This document shows, piece after piece, positions 29,929-39,121 of a stretch of 64,000 bases of DNA. Source of the DNA: Enterococcus cecorum DSM 20682 = ATCC 43198 (GTDB lineage: Bacteria; Bacillota; Bacilli; Lactobacillales; Enterococcaceae); the NCBI RefSeq assembly GCF_000407565.1, contig NZ_ASWI01000003.1:1-64000 (forward strand). The letters run 5' to 3'. Below the pieces are notes generated by a model, which was not told the origin of the DNA, searched no databases, and worked only from the letters and a program-made list of their open reading frames with translations. Every line of letters starts with the position of its first letter. Positions within the stretch are counted from its first letter, which is position 1. Position numbers and translations under genes: made by a program.

Positions 29929-30435
29929 TTACTTTACCCCCAGATGTAGCATTTTCTTACTGCGCGAAATAGCTCCATAGCTTAAATAGGTCACACCCAT
30001 TCCAAATGCCGTCTGAACGATATTTCCTGGAATCGAGGCAATCCCTGCTGGCCATGTATAAAGCAGACTGGTCGCAAAAAAATAACCAACAATCATCCAC
30101 ACACTAGCTAAAAGTAAGCTCCAAACTTTGGCAAAGGGTAGACCACTATGAAAGAGTTGACCGGCAATATATCCTTGAAGTCCATGAATTACAAAAGAAA
30201 AAATCATCCACTGTGGATATCCTGATAATAAGTCAATGAGCCCGCCACTTAAACTACCAACAATCAAACCACCTGTGCCACCAAATAAACAAGCACTCAA
30301 ATAAATACCCACTTCACACAATGTCACAATTCCTTTTGTCGCAGGTATTGGAATAATCACCATCATTGATAAGGCGACGGTCAAAGCTGTCATCATCGCC
30401 AATTGTGCTAATCTTTTTACTTTCATTTTCTTCAC
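29929..30435 (-). CDS. ECF transporter substrate-binding (S) component
   Basis: A 168-residue membrane protein with five or six hydrophobic segments and the S-component start LAQLAMMTALTVALSMMV, followed by GIYLSACLFGGTGGLIVG and SGYPQW. S components bind a vitamin and dock with a shared EcfAAT module. The neighbouring kinase suggests hydroxymethylpyrimidine or pyridoxine as ligand (HmpT/PdxU type). GTG at 30435 directly follows the kinase stop (AAAGGA upstream); ATG at 30426 is the alternative. The EcfAAT genes are not in the window. Confidence 0.85.
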   Translation of the reverse strand: MKKMKVKRLAQLAMMTALTVALSMMVIIPIPATKGIVTLCEVGIYLSACLFGGTGGLIVGSLSGGLIDLLSGYPQWMIFSFVIHGLQGYIAGQLFHSGLPFAKVWSLLLASVWMIVGYFFATSLLYTWPAGIASIPGNIVQTAFGMGVTYLSYGAISRSKKMLHLGVK

Positions 30436-31233
30436 CTAATTTCCTTTTATTTGCGGCCAAACATTGCCACTTTCCTCTGTGACAAAAAATCCTGATTGAA
30501 TGGCCTGATACACATATTTTTTAGCTTCCTGACTGGCTCCAAGAAGTGAATGATTTTGTGCCAATGCCCCACACAACGCACTGGATAAACAGCAACCCGC
30601 ACCATTGATTGTCGCCTGCTTGATTTTGGGTGCCTGTAAAACATGGACCACATCATCCAAAGCCAAAAAATCCACCGCTTGATTGCCTGACAAACGCGCG
30701 CCAACTTTCAAGTAAACCGCACACTGAAATCGCGCTTGCAAACGTTGGGCCAAATTCTGCACGCTATCCAGGTCATCGGGAATCTTTTCGTCTAATAATA
30801 AACAAGCTTCTGGCAAATTCGGCGTAAGGATAGTCGCAATTGCCAATAAGGGTTGTAAAGCAGCAAGATAGTCTTGATTCGCTTGCTGAAGAGTTTCCTT
30901 AAAAGCCAACACCGGATCAATGACAATCGGAATTTTTCCAATAAACGGCTGACAAAATTGATAAACTGCTTTTATTTGTTCAGGATTTGCTAGCAGTCCA
31001 ATCTTAATGCCCGCCAATCGATTTTGAAAATTTTGCGCAATCGTAGCCAGTTGCATCTCAAAGGTCGCAATATCCATTTCGTGAAAAACAAATTCTCCTT
31101 GCTCTATACCAGCCACTAGACTAATCACGCTCAACGAAAAGAAACCATAATGCTCCATCGTTTTCATATCTGTACCAATACCGCCACCGCCGAGCACATC
31201 TAGCCCGCCAATGGTTAATAAACATCGCTTCAT
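30436..31233 (-). CDS. ThiD-family pyridoxine / hydroxymethylpyrimidine kinase
   Basis: 265 residues of the ribokinase fold: IGGLDVLGGGGIGTDMKTM at the N-terminus, DPVLAF in the middle and the anion-hole end INGAGCCLSSALCGAL. In Firmicutes this ThiD-like branch with a Cys in GAGC includes pyridoxal kinase PdxK as well as HMP kinase. With an ECF S component directly downstream it most likely traps an imported B6 vitamer or HMP by phosphorylation. GAGGTG precedes the ATG. It leads the three-gene operon. Confidence 0.85.
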   Translation of the reverse strand: MKRCLLTIGGLDVLGGGGIGTDMKTMEHYGFFSLSVISLVAGIEQGEFVFHEMDIATFEMQLATIAQNFQNRLAGIKIGLLANPEQIKAVYQFCQPFIGKIPIVIDPVLAFKETLQQANQDYLAALQPLLAIATILTPNLPEACLLLDEKIPDDLDSVQNLAQRLQARFQCAVYLKVGARLSGNQAVDFLALDDVVHVLQAPKIKQATINGAGCCLSSALCGALAQNHSLLGASQEAKKYVYQAIQSGFFVTEESGNVWPQIKGN

Positions 31234-31398
31234 CCATACACCTCACTTCTTTTCTTTTATTATACCGATTTTTGATGATTCCCCTACAACCAATTGGACG
31301 AAAATTTACCCAACCAATTTATAATTTTCCTTTTCCTAGCTTTTTCAAGAAAATAACATTATAATGAGAATGATTTCATAATTGAAAGGATGACTGAA

Positions 31399-33183
31399 AT
31401 GAAGTATGCAATCAACTGGGATTTAGAATCAATTTTTGCTGGTGGAAGTAGTTCTGAAAGCTTGCAACAAGAATTACAACAAATCAGCACAAAAATAAAA
31501 GAATTCCACCAATTAGTCGACGCTTTTACACCAAATACTGAAAATCAAGTAGAAGCATTGACCGATATTTTAGCAGTTCACGAAGAAATTCAAAAAAGCT
31601 TTACCGAATGTGGCTCATTTATCGAAGCTTTAAACTCTGCAAACATTCACGACCAACAAGCCAAATTGTTAACTGGCCAACTTTACAGCAACCTTCCTGC
31701 TTTTCAACTAGCCGCAACAATTTTAAATAAGAAATTTGCTAGCTACAGTGAAGAAGATTGGCAAAACTTAATGACACACTTTAGTCAAATTGCTTTCCGA
31801 CTATCTGAAATGCGCAGAGATGGCCAAGAATTATTAGATGAACAATCTGAAAATATTATCAATACCTTGGCACTAGATGGTCAAAGTGCTTGGAGTCAAC
31901 ACTATGATACCATCGTCGCAAGTATCCAAATTCCATTTAACGGCGAAATGCTTTCAGCTGGTCAAGCCTTCAACACCATGATGTCTAGCCAAGATAAAGC
32001 AGTCCGTCAAGAATTATTCGAAAAATGGGAAAAAGCATGGAGCGAAAAAGCAGATATTTTTGCGGACACTTTAAATCACTTGGATGGTTTTCGTTTAAAC
32101 AACTACAAATTACACGGTGTCGACGATTTCTTGAAACAACCTTTGGAATACAACCGTTTGGATAAAGAAACGCTAGACATGATGTGGGGAACCATTCAAA
32201 AAAATAAACAACCAATTATCGACTTCTTAACACGTAAGGCACAATTGTTCGGTAAGGATAAAATGGATTGGCAAGACCAAGATGCACCGATTGTTTTAGG
32301 TGATTTTGAAGAACGTCGCTATACTTTTGATCAAGCCGCAGATTTCATCGTGGAAAACTTTAAGAAATTCTCACCTAAAATGTCTGAATTTGCACAAATG
32401 GCCTTTGATAAAGCTTGGATTGAAGCAGAAGATCGCCCTGGTAAACGTCCTGGTGGCTATTGTACAAGTCTACCTAAGTCACAAGAATCTCGTATCTTTA
32501 TGACTTATGGTGAATCAGTCAATGAAGTTTCCACCTTGGCGCACGAATTAGGACATGCTTTCCACAGCCATGTCATGTGGGATTTACCTACTTTGAACCA
32601 AGACTATGCGATGAACGTTGCTGAAACGGCAAGTACTTTTGCAGAATTAATCGTGGCAGATGCAACCTTAAAAGAAGCCAAAACGGATGAAGAAAAAATC
32701 AACTTGCTAGATGTGAAATTACAAAATGCAATTGCGATGTTTATGAACATTCACGCACGCTTCATCTTTGAAAGCAACTTCTATGCAGCACGTCAAAAAG
32801 GCTTGGTAGCAACGGATGAAATTACACGTTTAATGGTCGAAGCACAAAAAGAAGCTTATATCAATGGTTTAGGCAGCTATCACCCACATTTCTGGGCAGC
32901 TAAACTACACTTCTTTATCGATGAAGTACCATTTTATAACTTCCCATACACATTTGGTTACTTATTCAGCTTAGGAATTTATGCCAAAGCTAGCCAACAT
33001 GCAGATGGTTTTGAAGATCAATATATTGCGCTACTTCGTGACACAGCCAGTATGACGACTGAAGAATTAGCGAAAAAACACCTAGATACCGACTTACACC
33101 AAGCAACTTTCTGGCAAGCAGGTATCGATATGGTTCTAAAAGATATCGCAACCTTCATGGAATTAACAGAAAAATATATCTAA
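31399..33183 (+). CDS. pepF: Oligoendopeptidase F
   Basis: Cytoplasmic M3B zinc metallopeptidase that trims peptides of roughly 7-17 residues. 594 residues; zinc site HELGHAFHSH, followed by NVAETASTFAE with the third ligand Glu, and GLGSYHPHFWAAKLHFF near the end. The start MKYAINWDLESIF at 31399 is preferred, since AAAGGA lies about 9 nt upstream and would touch an ATG at 31390. Single gene. A TATAAT at 31360-31365 is partly covered by a Fur-like half-site. Confidence 0.95.
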   Translation: MKYAINWDLESIFAGGSSSESLQQELQQISTKIKEFHQLVDAFTPNTENQVEALTDILAVHEEIQKSFTECGSFIEALNSANIHDQQAKLLTGQLYSNLPAFQLAATILNKKFASYSEEDWQNLMTHFSQIAFRLSEMRRDGQELLDEQSENIINTLALDGQSAWSQHYDTIVASIQIPFNGEMLSAGQAFNTMMSSQDKAVRQELFEKWEKAWSEKADIFADTLNHLDGFRLNNYKLHGVDDFLKQPLEYNRLDKETLDMMWGTIQKNKQPIIDFLTRKAQLFGKDKMDWQDQDAPIVLGDFEERRYTFDQAADFIVENFKKFSPKMSEFAQMAFDKAWIEAEDRPGKRPGGYCTSLPKSQESRIFMTYGESVNEVSTLAHELGHAFHSHVMWDLPTLNQDYAMNVAETASTFAELIVADATLKEAKTDEEKINLLDVKLQNAIAMFMNIHARFIFESNFYAARQKGLVATDEITRLMVEAQKEAYINGLGSYHPHFWAAKLHFFIDEVPFYNFPYTFGYLFSLGIYAKASQHADGFEDQYIALLRDTASMTTEELAKKHLDTDLHQATFWQAGIDMVLKDIATFMELTEKYI

Positions 33184-33257
33184 TTTGTTACAGATTAACT
33201 GCGCACCCTTTATCTAATTGCTATGGTATAGGGTGTGTTTTGGTAAGGAGGATTTTG

Positions 33258-33824
33258 ATGGAATATATTACCCCAATACTAACTACCCAACGATTAATCT
33301 TACGCCCACTCAGTGTTGAGGACGCCCAGGAAATGTTTCATAATTGGGCCAGTGATGCTAAAGTGACAAAATACCTCACTTGGGCGGCTTATCAATACGA
33401 GCATGAAGTAAAAGAACGACTCCGATTTAGGGAAAAACGCTACCAAAACAAAGAAATACTGGACTGGGGATTGGTGGTCAAAGAAACAAATACATTAATT
33501 GGCACAATCACCGTGGTTGAATATGATGAAAATATTGGCACAATGGAGATTGGTTATGCCATTGGTCGCCCTTGGTGGCATAAAGGATATACGTCAGAAG
33601 CATTCAGCCGAGTGATTACCTACTTATTTGAACACTACCCTTGGTTAAACCGTATTGAAGCAAGTCATGACGTGAACAATCCAAATTCCGGTAAAGTAAT
33701 GCAAAAATGTGGACTACAATTTGAAGGAATTCTGCGACAAAAAGGAAAAAATAACTGTGGAATTGTTGATATTGCGATGTATGCTATCTTACGCAAAGAT
33801 TATCTGCCACAAAATAATCCATAG
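33258..33824 (+). CDS. GNAT N-acetyltransferase, RimJ/RimL type
   Basis: 188 residues. TTQRLILRPLSVEDAQEMF at the start, IGTMEIGYAIGRPWWHKGY (acetyl-CoA loop region) and NPNSGKVMQKCGLQFEGILR at the end are typical of acetyltransferases of the RimJ/RimL group. The substrate may be a protein N-terminus or a small amine and cannot be deduced. AAGGAGG precedes ATG at 33258. Single gene ending before a decayed hairpin repeat and a strong terminator. Confidence 0.88.
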   Translation: MEYITPILTTQRLILRPLSVEDAQEMFHNWASDAKVTKYLTWAAYQYEHEVKERLRFREKRYQNKEILDWGLVVKETNTLIGTITVVEYDENIGTMEIGYAIGRPWWHKGYTSEAFSRVITYLFEHYPWLNRIEASHDVNNPNSGKVMQKCGLQFEGILRQKGKNNCGIVDIAMYAILRKDYLPQNNP

Positions 33825-33840
33825 CATTGAACAAATCCCC

Positions 33841-33929
33841 GTTGTAAAATTCGTTCTCTCATCTATATCTTTCTCAACGGAAGATAATCTTCTGAATTTT
33901 TTCCTGTCTGATCACACAATTTAAGACCT
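33841..33929 (+). repeat. Degenerate hairpin repeat, subtype I (locus D)
   Basis: Alignable with the unit at 23660-23791: GTTGTAAAATTCG against ATTGTGAAATTCG, TTTCTCAACGGAAG against TTTTCTCAACGGAAG, then CTGAATTTTTTCCTGTCTGA and the closing GACCT. The left inner arm is deleted, so the hairpin can no longer form. Confidence 0.65.
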
Positions 33930-33936
33930 CATAATG

Positions 33937-33975
33937 AAAACGCATGACTCATTCATTTCGAGTCATGCGTTTTTG
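33937..33975 (+). terminator. Terminator after the GNAT gene
   Basis: Perfect 14-bp stem AAAACGCATGACTC (33937-33950) with GAGTCATGCGTTTT (33960-33973), T-run on the plus strand. Confidence 0.9.
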
Positions 33976-33983
33976 CAACAAAA

Positions 33984-34007
33984 AAGCCCACTATGAAAGC
34001 GGGCTTT
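33984..34007 (-). terminator. Terminator after the HxlR gene
   Basis: AAGCCC with GGGCTT around a short loop, T-run on the minus strand, 5 bp after the stop codon of the regulator. Confidence 0.8.
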
Positions 34008-34011
34008 TCTC

Positions 34012-34377
34012 TTATCCTCGATTTTTTTGTTCCAGATAAGCGCGATGTTTTAAACCGAAATAATGTAATTGGTCCAAAATAGGCGCTAATTCTTTACCAT
34101 GTTCCGTCAAGCAATACTCGACTTTTGGTGGAACAGTTGGGTAAACGACACGCTTAATTAAATCTTCTGCCTCTAATTCGCGCAAATTTTTCGTCAACAT
34201 TTTCTGCGTAATACCAGGAATCGCTCGTTGTAGGACCGAAAAACGTACGGTCGGATTTTTAAATATTTGCATCAGGATTTTCAATTTCCACTTACCGCTC
34301 AAGACTTCCAAACCATCTTCCACACGGCAAGTCATCACATTAAGCGTTTTAGGATTTGCGATTGTTTCTTCGTTCAT
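34012..34377 (-). CDS. HxlR-family winged-helix regulator
   Basis: 121 residues. The family core is plain: VLSGKWKLKILMQIF, RFSVLQRAIPGITQKMLTKN and RELEAEDLIKRVVYPTVPP, then VEYCLTEHGKELAPIL. A conserved Cys lies in VMTCRVEDGLEVL, where redox-sensing members such as HypR/YodB have theirs. It is divergent from the monooxygenase gene at 34498 (120 bp apart), so it probably controls that gene, perhaps in response to electrophiles or oxidants. Confidence 0.92.
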   Translation of the reverse strand: MNEETIANPKTLNVMTCRVEDGLEVLSGKWKLKILMQIFKNPTVRFSVLQRAIPGITQKMLTKNLRELEAEDLIKRVVYPTVPPKVEYCLTEHGKELAPILDQLHYFGLKHRAYLEQKNRG

Positions 34378-34497
34378 AGGCCATTCCTTCCAATAGTATC
34401 TTTTTGGTAACTAGGGCAATAAAAAGTGCCTACTTCTCAAATGCTTTTTGATGTTCTATAGTGATTATACGAAAAAGAAAAGAAAAGAGGAAATAAA

Positions 34498-35544
34498 ATG
34501 ATTGAATTAGGAATTTCTACTTTTGGTGAAACAACCCCTATTGAACATACCGGCGAAGTATTATCCCACGATCAACGCATTCGCAATATGATTAAAGAAA
34601 TCGAGCTTGCCGATCAAGTCGGATTAGACATTTATGCCGTTGGTGAACATCACCGCAAAGATTTTGCCGTCTCTGCTCCTGAAATCATTCTAGCTGCAGG
34701 TGCCGTGAATACGAAACATATCAAGCTATCGAGCGCCACCACAAACATTTCGTCCAACGATCCCGTGCGCGTATTTCAAAATTTTGCAACAGTGGACGCT
34801 TTATCCAATGGTCGTGCAGAAATCATGCTTGGTCGCGGCTCATTTATCGAATCTTTCCCATTATTTGGTTATAACTTAGAAGATTATGAGGAATTATTCA
34901 ATGAAAAATTAGCCATGATGCTAGAATTGAACAAAGGTGAAATACTGACATGGAAAGGAGATTTCACGCAAACCGTTGATCATCGGGGAGTCTATCCGCG
35001 TCCCGTTAATGGGAAGTTACCATTATGGGTAGCGACAGGCGGCTCACCAGATTCAACATTACGTATCGCAAGTCTAGGCTTACCGATTGTTTATGCGATT
35101 ATCGGAGGCAATCCAATGCATTTTAAACCATTAATTGATTACTATCATCGCGTGGGGAAAGCTTACCATCATCCTGCTGAAAACTTAAAAGTCGCCGCAC
35201 ATTCTTGGGGATTTGTGAAGGAAAATCATGAGGAGGCCATCGAGCAATATTTCCATCCTACGAAAACTTTAACCGATCAATTGGCTATGGAACGTCCACA
35301 TTGGCAAGAAATGACGAAAGAACAATACCTACAAGCTGTTTCCGATGAAGGGGCGATGTTTGTCGGTAATGTTGAACATGTCGCGAACAAAATCATTCGT
35401 ATCATGGAAACCCTTGGACTAGAGCGCTTTATGCTGCATCTGCCGGTTGGTTCGATTCCTCATGAAGATACCATGCACGCGATTAAATTATATGGTGAGG
35501 AAGTCGCTCCTCGTGTAAGACACTATTTTGAGAAGAAAATCTAA
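34498..35544 (+). CDS. Luciferase-like (LLM class) flavin monooxygenase
   Basis: 348 residues with the TIM-barrel start MIELGISTFGETTPIE, AVGEHHRKDFAVSAPEIILA, SNDPVRVFQNFATVDALSNG and RAEIMLGRGSFIESFPLFGY, all typical of LLM-class FMN-dependent oxidoreductases. The substrate is not known. AAAGAGGAAATAAA precedes the ATG. Paired with the divergent HxlR regulator, an arrangement usual for detoxification enzymes. Confidence 0.92.
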   Translation: MIELGISTFGETTPIEHTGEVLSHDQRIRNMIKEIELADQVGLDIYAVGEHHRKDFAVSAPEIILAAGAVNTKHIKLSSATTNISSNDPVRVFQNFATVDALSNGRAEIMLGRGSFIESFPLFGYNLEDYEELFNEKLAMMLELNKGEILTWKGDFTQTVDHRGVYPRPVNGKLPLWVATGGSPDSTLRIASLGLPIVYAIIGGNPMHFKPLIDYYHRVGKAYHHPAENLKVAAHSWGFVKENHEEAIEQYFHPTKTLTDQLAMERPHWQEMTKEQYLQAVSDEGAMFVGNVEHVANKIIRIMETLGLERFMLHLPVGSIPHEDTMHAIKLYGEEVAPRVRHYFEKKI

Positions 35545-35638
35545 GAAATAAAATAAAAATTTAGGTCTTCATTTGCATTTTTTCTAAGCTTTTGCGACAA
35601 TGAAGAAAACAGTTACCATAGGAGTTTATACGATTATT

Positions 35639-35875
35639 ATGAGTAAAATCCATCGTCTCAGTCAAGTGGCTGCCTTTATCTTTTTGTTAGTCGCACTTAG
35701 TTCATTTTTACTTGTGTATGCCCCACTTCGCAGTATCGATGGGGATAAGCAAAATCTGATTTTCTGGCTTGATTATGGGCTAATCATTTACCGCATCGGC
35801 ATCTTCTCTTTGTGCCTAGCTGTATTTAGCCAACTTATCAGCCTGTTAAGCAAAAAAAGTGAAGCAACACAATAA
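35639..35875 (+). CDS. Small two-helix membrane protein
   Basis: 78 residues from MSKIHRLSQVAAFIF; two hydrophobic segments (about 8-28 and 46-70) flank a short polar loop (LRSIDGDKQN). AGGAG lies 14 nt before this ATG, which is long; an ATG at 35600 has no site at all. No family recognised. The stop codon lies in the loop of the terminator at 35854-35894, so the last codons form the stem. Confidence 0.55.
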   Translation: MSKIHRLSQVAAFIFLLVALSSFLLVYAPLRSIDGDKQNLIFWLDYGLIIYRIGIFSLCLAVFSQLISLLSKKSEATQ

Positions 35876-35894
35876 ACATGTTGCTTCACTTTTT
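35854..35894. terminator. Bidirectional terminator shared with copA
   Basis: Perfect 16-bp stem AAAAAGTGAAGCAACA (35854-35869) with TGTTGCTTCACTTTTT (35879-35894), symmetrical, so it can work for both convergent genes. The upstream gene's stop codon is in the loop. Confidence 0.92.
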
Positions 35895-35895
35895 G

Positions 35896-38340
35896 TTATC
35901 CTTTAAATCTTTTTAGACGTAGGGCATTTAATAATACTGAGACGGAACTAAAACTCATCGCCGCACCTGCTAACATCGGGTTAAGCAACGGGCCACCAAA
36001 TAAGTGTAACAAGCCCATCGCCACCGGGATGCCTAAAACATTATAAGCAAAAGCCCAGAATAAGTTTTCTTTGATATTGCGCATGGTAGCTTTACTCAAA
36101 CGTAAGGCTGAAACGACACCATTTAAATCTCCGCGCATCAAAACGATATCGGCAGACTCAATGGCAATATCCGTACCTGTACCTATTGCGATACCAACAT
36201 TTGCTTGGGCTAAAGCTGGAGCGTCATTAATGCCATCGCCAACCATCGCCACTTTTTTTCCTTGCGCTTGTAATTCTTGAATCACTTGTGACTTTTGATC
36301 TGGTAACACTTGGCTAATCACCTGCGTAATGCCAGCTTGTTTGGCAATTGCTTGGGCAGTCTGTTCATTATCACCAGTTAGCATCACGACTTCTAAGCCC
36401 ATTTTTTGCAAGTCTTGAATCGCTTGAGGACTGCTTGTTTTGACCGGATCACTCACCGCAATAAGTCCAATCAATTCTCCTTGACTTGCGACATACATCA
36501 CCGTATTGCCCTGGCTAGATAATTGAGCCACTTGAGCTTGCACTGCTTCAATTTCAACATCAAAACTTTGCATGAGTTTTTCATTTCCTAATAGCACTTG
36601 TTTTTCATCGACTTTGGCTTGAATCCCTTGACCAGTCACGGTATGCACTTCAAAAGCTTGTCCAAGAGTAATTTGTGCCTCTTTGGCTGCTTGTAAAATG
36701 GCTTGAGCTAATGGATGTTCTGAGCGTTTTTCGACACTGGCTGCTAAATAAAGCATTTCTTCAGTTGTGAAATTGGCAAAAGTTTGGATGGCGCGGACTT
36801 CTGGTTGACCTTTTGTAATCGTGCCAGTTTTATCAAGGACAATGGTTTGAATTTCTTGAGCGGTTTCTAGTGCTTCCCCATTTTTAAAGAGAACTCCTAG
36901 TTGTGCGCCTTTTCCAGTACCGACCATAATTGCTGTAGGAGTCGCTAAGCCTAATGCACATGGACATGCAATGACTAAAACGGAAATCATAATCGTTAAA
37001 GCAAACACTAAACCAGAGTGACCAAAAATCAACCAAGCAAGCCCGGCTAAAATGGCCAAGCTCATCACCACGGGAACAAAAATCGCTGAAACTTGATCGG
37101 CTAATTTGGCAATCGGTGCCTTGGTGCCTTGTGCTTCTTCGACTAATTGAACGATTTGTGAAAGGGTGGTATCTTCACCGACTTTGGTTGCTGTAAATTG
37201 GAAGCTGCCTGTCTTATTGATGGAAGCACCAATAACAGTATCGCCCACTTGTTTTTCTACAGGCATGCTTTCTCCGGTCAACATCGATTCATCCACCGTA
37301 CTTCGACCTTCTGTAATCACGCCATCGACTGGGATACGTTCTCCTGGTTTGACCAAAATGACATCTCCTACTGCCACTTGTGCGATATCGACTAATTTTT
37401 CTTTACCATCTTTCAATACAACTGCTTTTTTCGGTGCTAAAGCTAATAATTCCTTGATAGCTTCCGAAGTTTTGCCTTTACTGATGGCTTCAAACGTTTT
37501 ACCAAGCGTAATCAACGTCAAAATAACCGCTGCCGACTCATAATATAAATGCATGGCAAATTCCACTTGACCTTGATACACGGCAAATGTACCAACTAAA
37601 CTATAGATAAAAGCGGCACTCGTTCCTAATGCGACCAAAGAATCCATATTCGGATGTCCCTTAAATAACATCTTAAAACCATTGAGGTAAAAAGAACGAC
37701 CAAAGTACAGCACTGGCAAAGTTAAAACCAACTGCGCCGTCACAAAAGCAATCGGTGAGGTACTTGGATGAAGAAAACCAGGTAGTGGCAAGCCAACCAT
37801 GTGTCCCATCGATAAATATAATAAAGGTGCCGTAAAGACGAACGAAAGAACAAATCTACGCCACATTTGTTTAATAGCTGCTTGTTTTTCTTGCGCTAAT
37901 TTTTCTTCATCGTCTTTTTTTAAGATAAACGCTTGATAGCCTGCTTCTTTGACCGCTCGCATGATTTCATTGGCTGTTAGTTCTTGATGATTATACTCAA
38001 TATTTAATTTTTCAGTAGCTAAGTTCACATTAGCACTGGCAACCCCGGGTAATTTACGGGTCGCTTGTTCAATTTTAGCCGCACAAGATGCACAGCTCAT
38101 CCCTTGAATACCAAACACTTCTGTATCACTTGGTTTGACTAGTTCAAAACCAATTCCCTTCACCGCTTGCGCCATATCATCGACATTGACTTGGTTTTGT
38201 TCATAATCAACGGTTAGCTTTTCGCTGGCTAAATTCACATTGGCCCTCTTTACTCCCGGCAAGGCTTTAATCGTGCGTTCGACATTTTGCGCACACGAAG
38301 CACAGTGCATGCCTTTAATTGGATAAGTTGCCTGACTCAT
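35896..38340 (-). CDS. copA: Copper-exporting P1B-type ATPase
   Basis: Membrane pump for Cu(I). The 814-residue protein has two N-terminal metal-binding domains (GMHCASC and GMSCASC), eight membrane segments, the channel motif CPCALG, the phosphorylation site DKTGTITKG, a His-Pro pair in SEHPLAQA, and [13 protein letters not shown]. Two metal domains and CPC indicate the Cu+ branch. Start at 38340 (GAGGGATGTTT before ATG). A cop box and a palindrome lie upstream. No copY or copZ is adjacent in this window. Confidence 0.95.
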   Translation of the reverse strand: MSQATYPIKGMHCASCAQNVERTIKALPGVKRANVNLASEKLTVDYEQNQVNVDDMAQAVKGIGFELVKPSDTEVFGIQGMSCASCAAKIEQATRKLPGVASANVNLATEKLNIEYNHQELTANEIMRAVKEAGYQAFILKKDDEEKLAQEKQAAIKQMWRRFVLSFVFTAPLLYLSMGHMVGLPLPGFLHPSTSPIAFVTAQLVLTLPVLYFGRSFYLNGFKMLFKGHPNMDSLVALGTSAAFIYSLVGTFAVYQGQVEFAMHLYYESAAVILTLITLGKTFEAISKGKTSEAIKELLALAPKKAVVLKDGKEKLVDIAQVAVGDVILVKPGERIPVDGVITEGRSTVDESMLTGESMPVEKQVGDTVIGASINKTGSFQFTATKVGEDTTLSQIVQLVEEAQGTKAPIAKLADQVSAIFVPVVMSLAILAGLAWLIFGHSGLVFALTIMISVLVIACPCALGLATPTAIMVGTGKGAQLGVLFKNGEALETAQEIQTIVLDKTGTITKGQPEVRAIQTFANFTTEEMLYLAASVEKRSEHPLAQAILQAAKEAQITLGQAFEVHTVTGQGIQAKVDEKQVLLGNEKLMQSFDVEIEAVQAQVAQLSSQGNTVMYVASQGELIGLIAVSDPVKTSSPQAIQDLQKMGLEVVMLTGDNEQTAQAIAKQAGITQVISQVLPDQKSQVIQELQAQGKKVAMVGDGINDAPALAQANVGIAIGTGTDIAIESADIVLMRGDLNGVVSALRLSKATMRNIKENLFWAFAYNVLGIPVAMGLLHLFGGPLLNPMLAGAAMSFSSVSVLLNALRLKRFKG

Positions 38341-38364
38341 AAACATCCCTCACAATCTATATTT

Positions 38365-38385
38365 GCTTGCAAACAACTTGCAAGC
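38365..38385. promoter_or_regulatory. Palindrome in the copA promoter
   Basis: GCTTGCAA-N5-TTGCAAGC, a perfect inverted repeat 25 bp upstream of the copA start. On the minus strand its first TTGCAA could serve as a -35, with TATAGA 16 bp on as -10. It resembles a dyad operator; the cognate regulator is unknown. Confidence 0.5.
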
Positions 38386-38394
38386 TATTTCGTC

Positions 38395-38404
38395 TACATT
38401 TGTA
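38395..38404. promoter_or_regulatory. CopY-type cop box
   Basis: TACATTTGTA fits the consensus TACANNTGTA bound by CopY repressors of lactic acid bacteria exactly. It lies 55 bp upstream of the copA start, just upstream of the palindrome. A single box is seen; many cop operons have two. Confidence 0.65.
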
Positions 38405-38607
38405 ATCAACTTATAAGTTTAGTGTACGCAACATTGTCCTTTTCGTCAATCATTTTTGCTTGATTTTTATGAAAAATAGTTATACTGTTTGACAAGCCAA
38501 GTGATTCTCATTTGAAAAAATCGCTTACATGTTATACTTAAGCTAGTAGAGGAAGTCAGGCAGGAAAATAGTTGTTATAAGTGCGAAAAATGAAAGGTGT
38601 GAGTACA

Positions 38608-38724
38608 ATGATGATGTATACTAATTTAATACCGTTGCTAAGTTTTATATTTGGACTCGTTCCTATCGCTTTACAAGTCGTGATGTGCGTATTACTTTAC
38701 AAAATCTGGCAGAAAATGAAATAA
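38608..38724 (+). CDS. 38-residue membrane miniprotein
   Basis: From ATG at 38608 (two further ATGs follow in frame) the frame encodes a hydrophobic core LIPLLSFIFGLVPIALQVVM and a basic end KIWQKMK, a single-pass topology. AAAGGTGTGAG lies about 6 nt upstream of the first ATG, and a strong terminator begins just after the stop. It resembles small membrane peptides and hydrophobic type I toxins in size and layout, but the sequence is not one I recognise. Confidence 0.55.
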   Translation: MMMYTNLIPLLSFIFGLVPIALQVVMCVLLYKIWQKMK

Positions 38725-38765
38725 AAAAATAGGCCCATCTAGCTATAGAAACTAGATGAGCCTTT
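38723..38765. terminator. Bidirectional terminator
   Basis: AGGCCCATCTAG (38731-38742) pairs with CTAGATGAGCCT (38752-38763), one mismatch, with T-runs on both sides; it separates the miniprotein gene and the convergent gene at 38768. Confidence 0.88.
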
Positions 38766-38767
38766 TA

Positions 38768-39079
38768 TTATTTTGTTTCATTAGACCACTCAAAGCCGTC
38801 AAATTGTTCGCCGTCATAATATTTCAGCAATTCTTCATAGCTAAGTAACGAAGAAGTCATCGGTTCTTCTTCTAAATCTTGGGCATATAATTGACGTTGC
38901 TCCTCGACATAAGCATAATACTGCTCCATCAAGGCTTTATTGAGTTCGCGCTTGGAGTTGGCTATGTCTTGCATATAGGGGAATTCTTGGATAAATCCTT
39001 GATAGACAGGCTTGCCATCTTGAACTTCTACAGGTAATTCGACAATATGTAAATCAATTTCTGAAAAATGTTCGAACAT
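38768..39079 (-). CDS. Unknown soluble protein, possibly HicB-like
   Basis: 103 residues, acidic. The middle reads LPVEVQDGKPVYQGFIQEFP followed by a helix ANSKRELNKALMEQYYAYVE; a short strand-rich part followed by a helix resembles the partial RNase H fold of HicB-type antitoxins, but no DNA-binding domain or HicA toxin is present. Start at 39079 with GAGGTGAAAGTG upstream. It lies downstream of the membrane protein gene at 39122, with about 40 bp between them. Function unknown. Confidence 0.55.
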   Translation of the reverse strand: MFEHFSEIDLHIVELPVEVQDGKPVYQGFIQEFPYMQDIANSKRELNKALMEQYYAYVEEQRQLYAQDLEEEPMTSSLLSYEELLKYYDGEQFDGFEWSNETK

Positions 39080-39121
39080 CACTTTCACCTCAAAACCATT
39101 ATACACAAAACCACTACACAA

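Noticed and set aside
38768-39079. A HicAB toxin-antitoxin pair
   Set aside because: There is a weak HicB-like look but no HicA gene and no DNA-binding domain.
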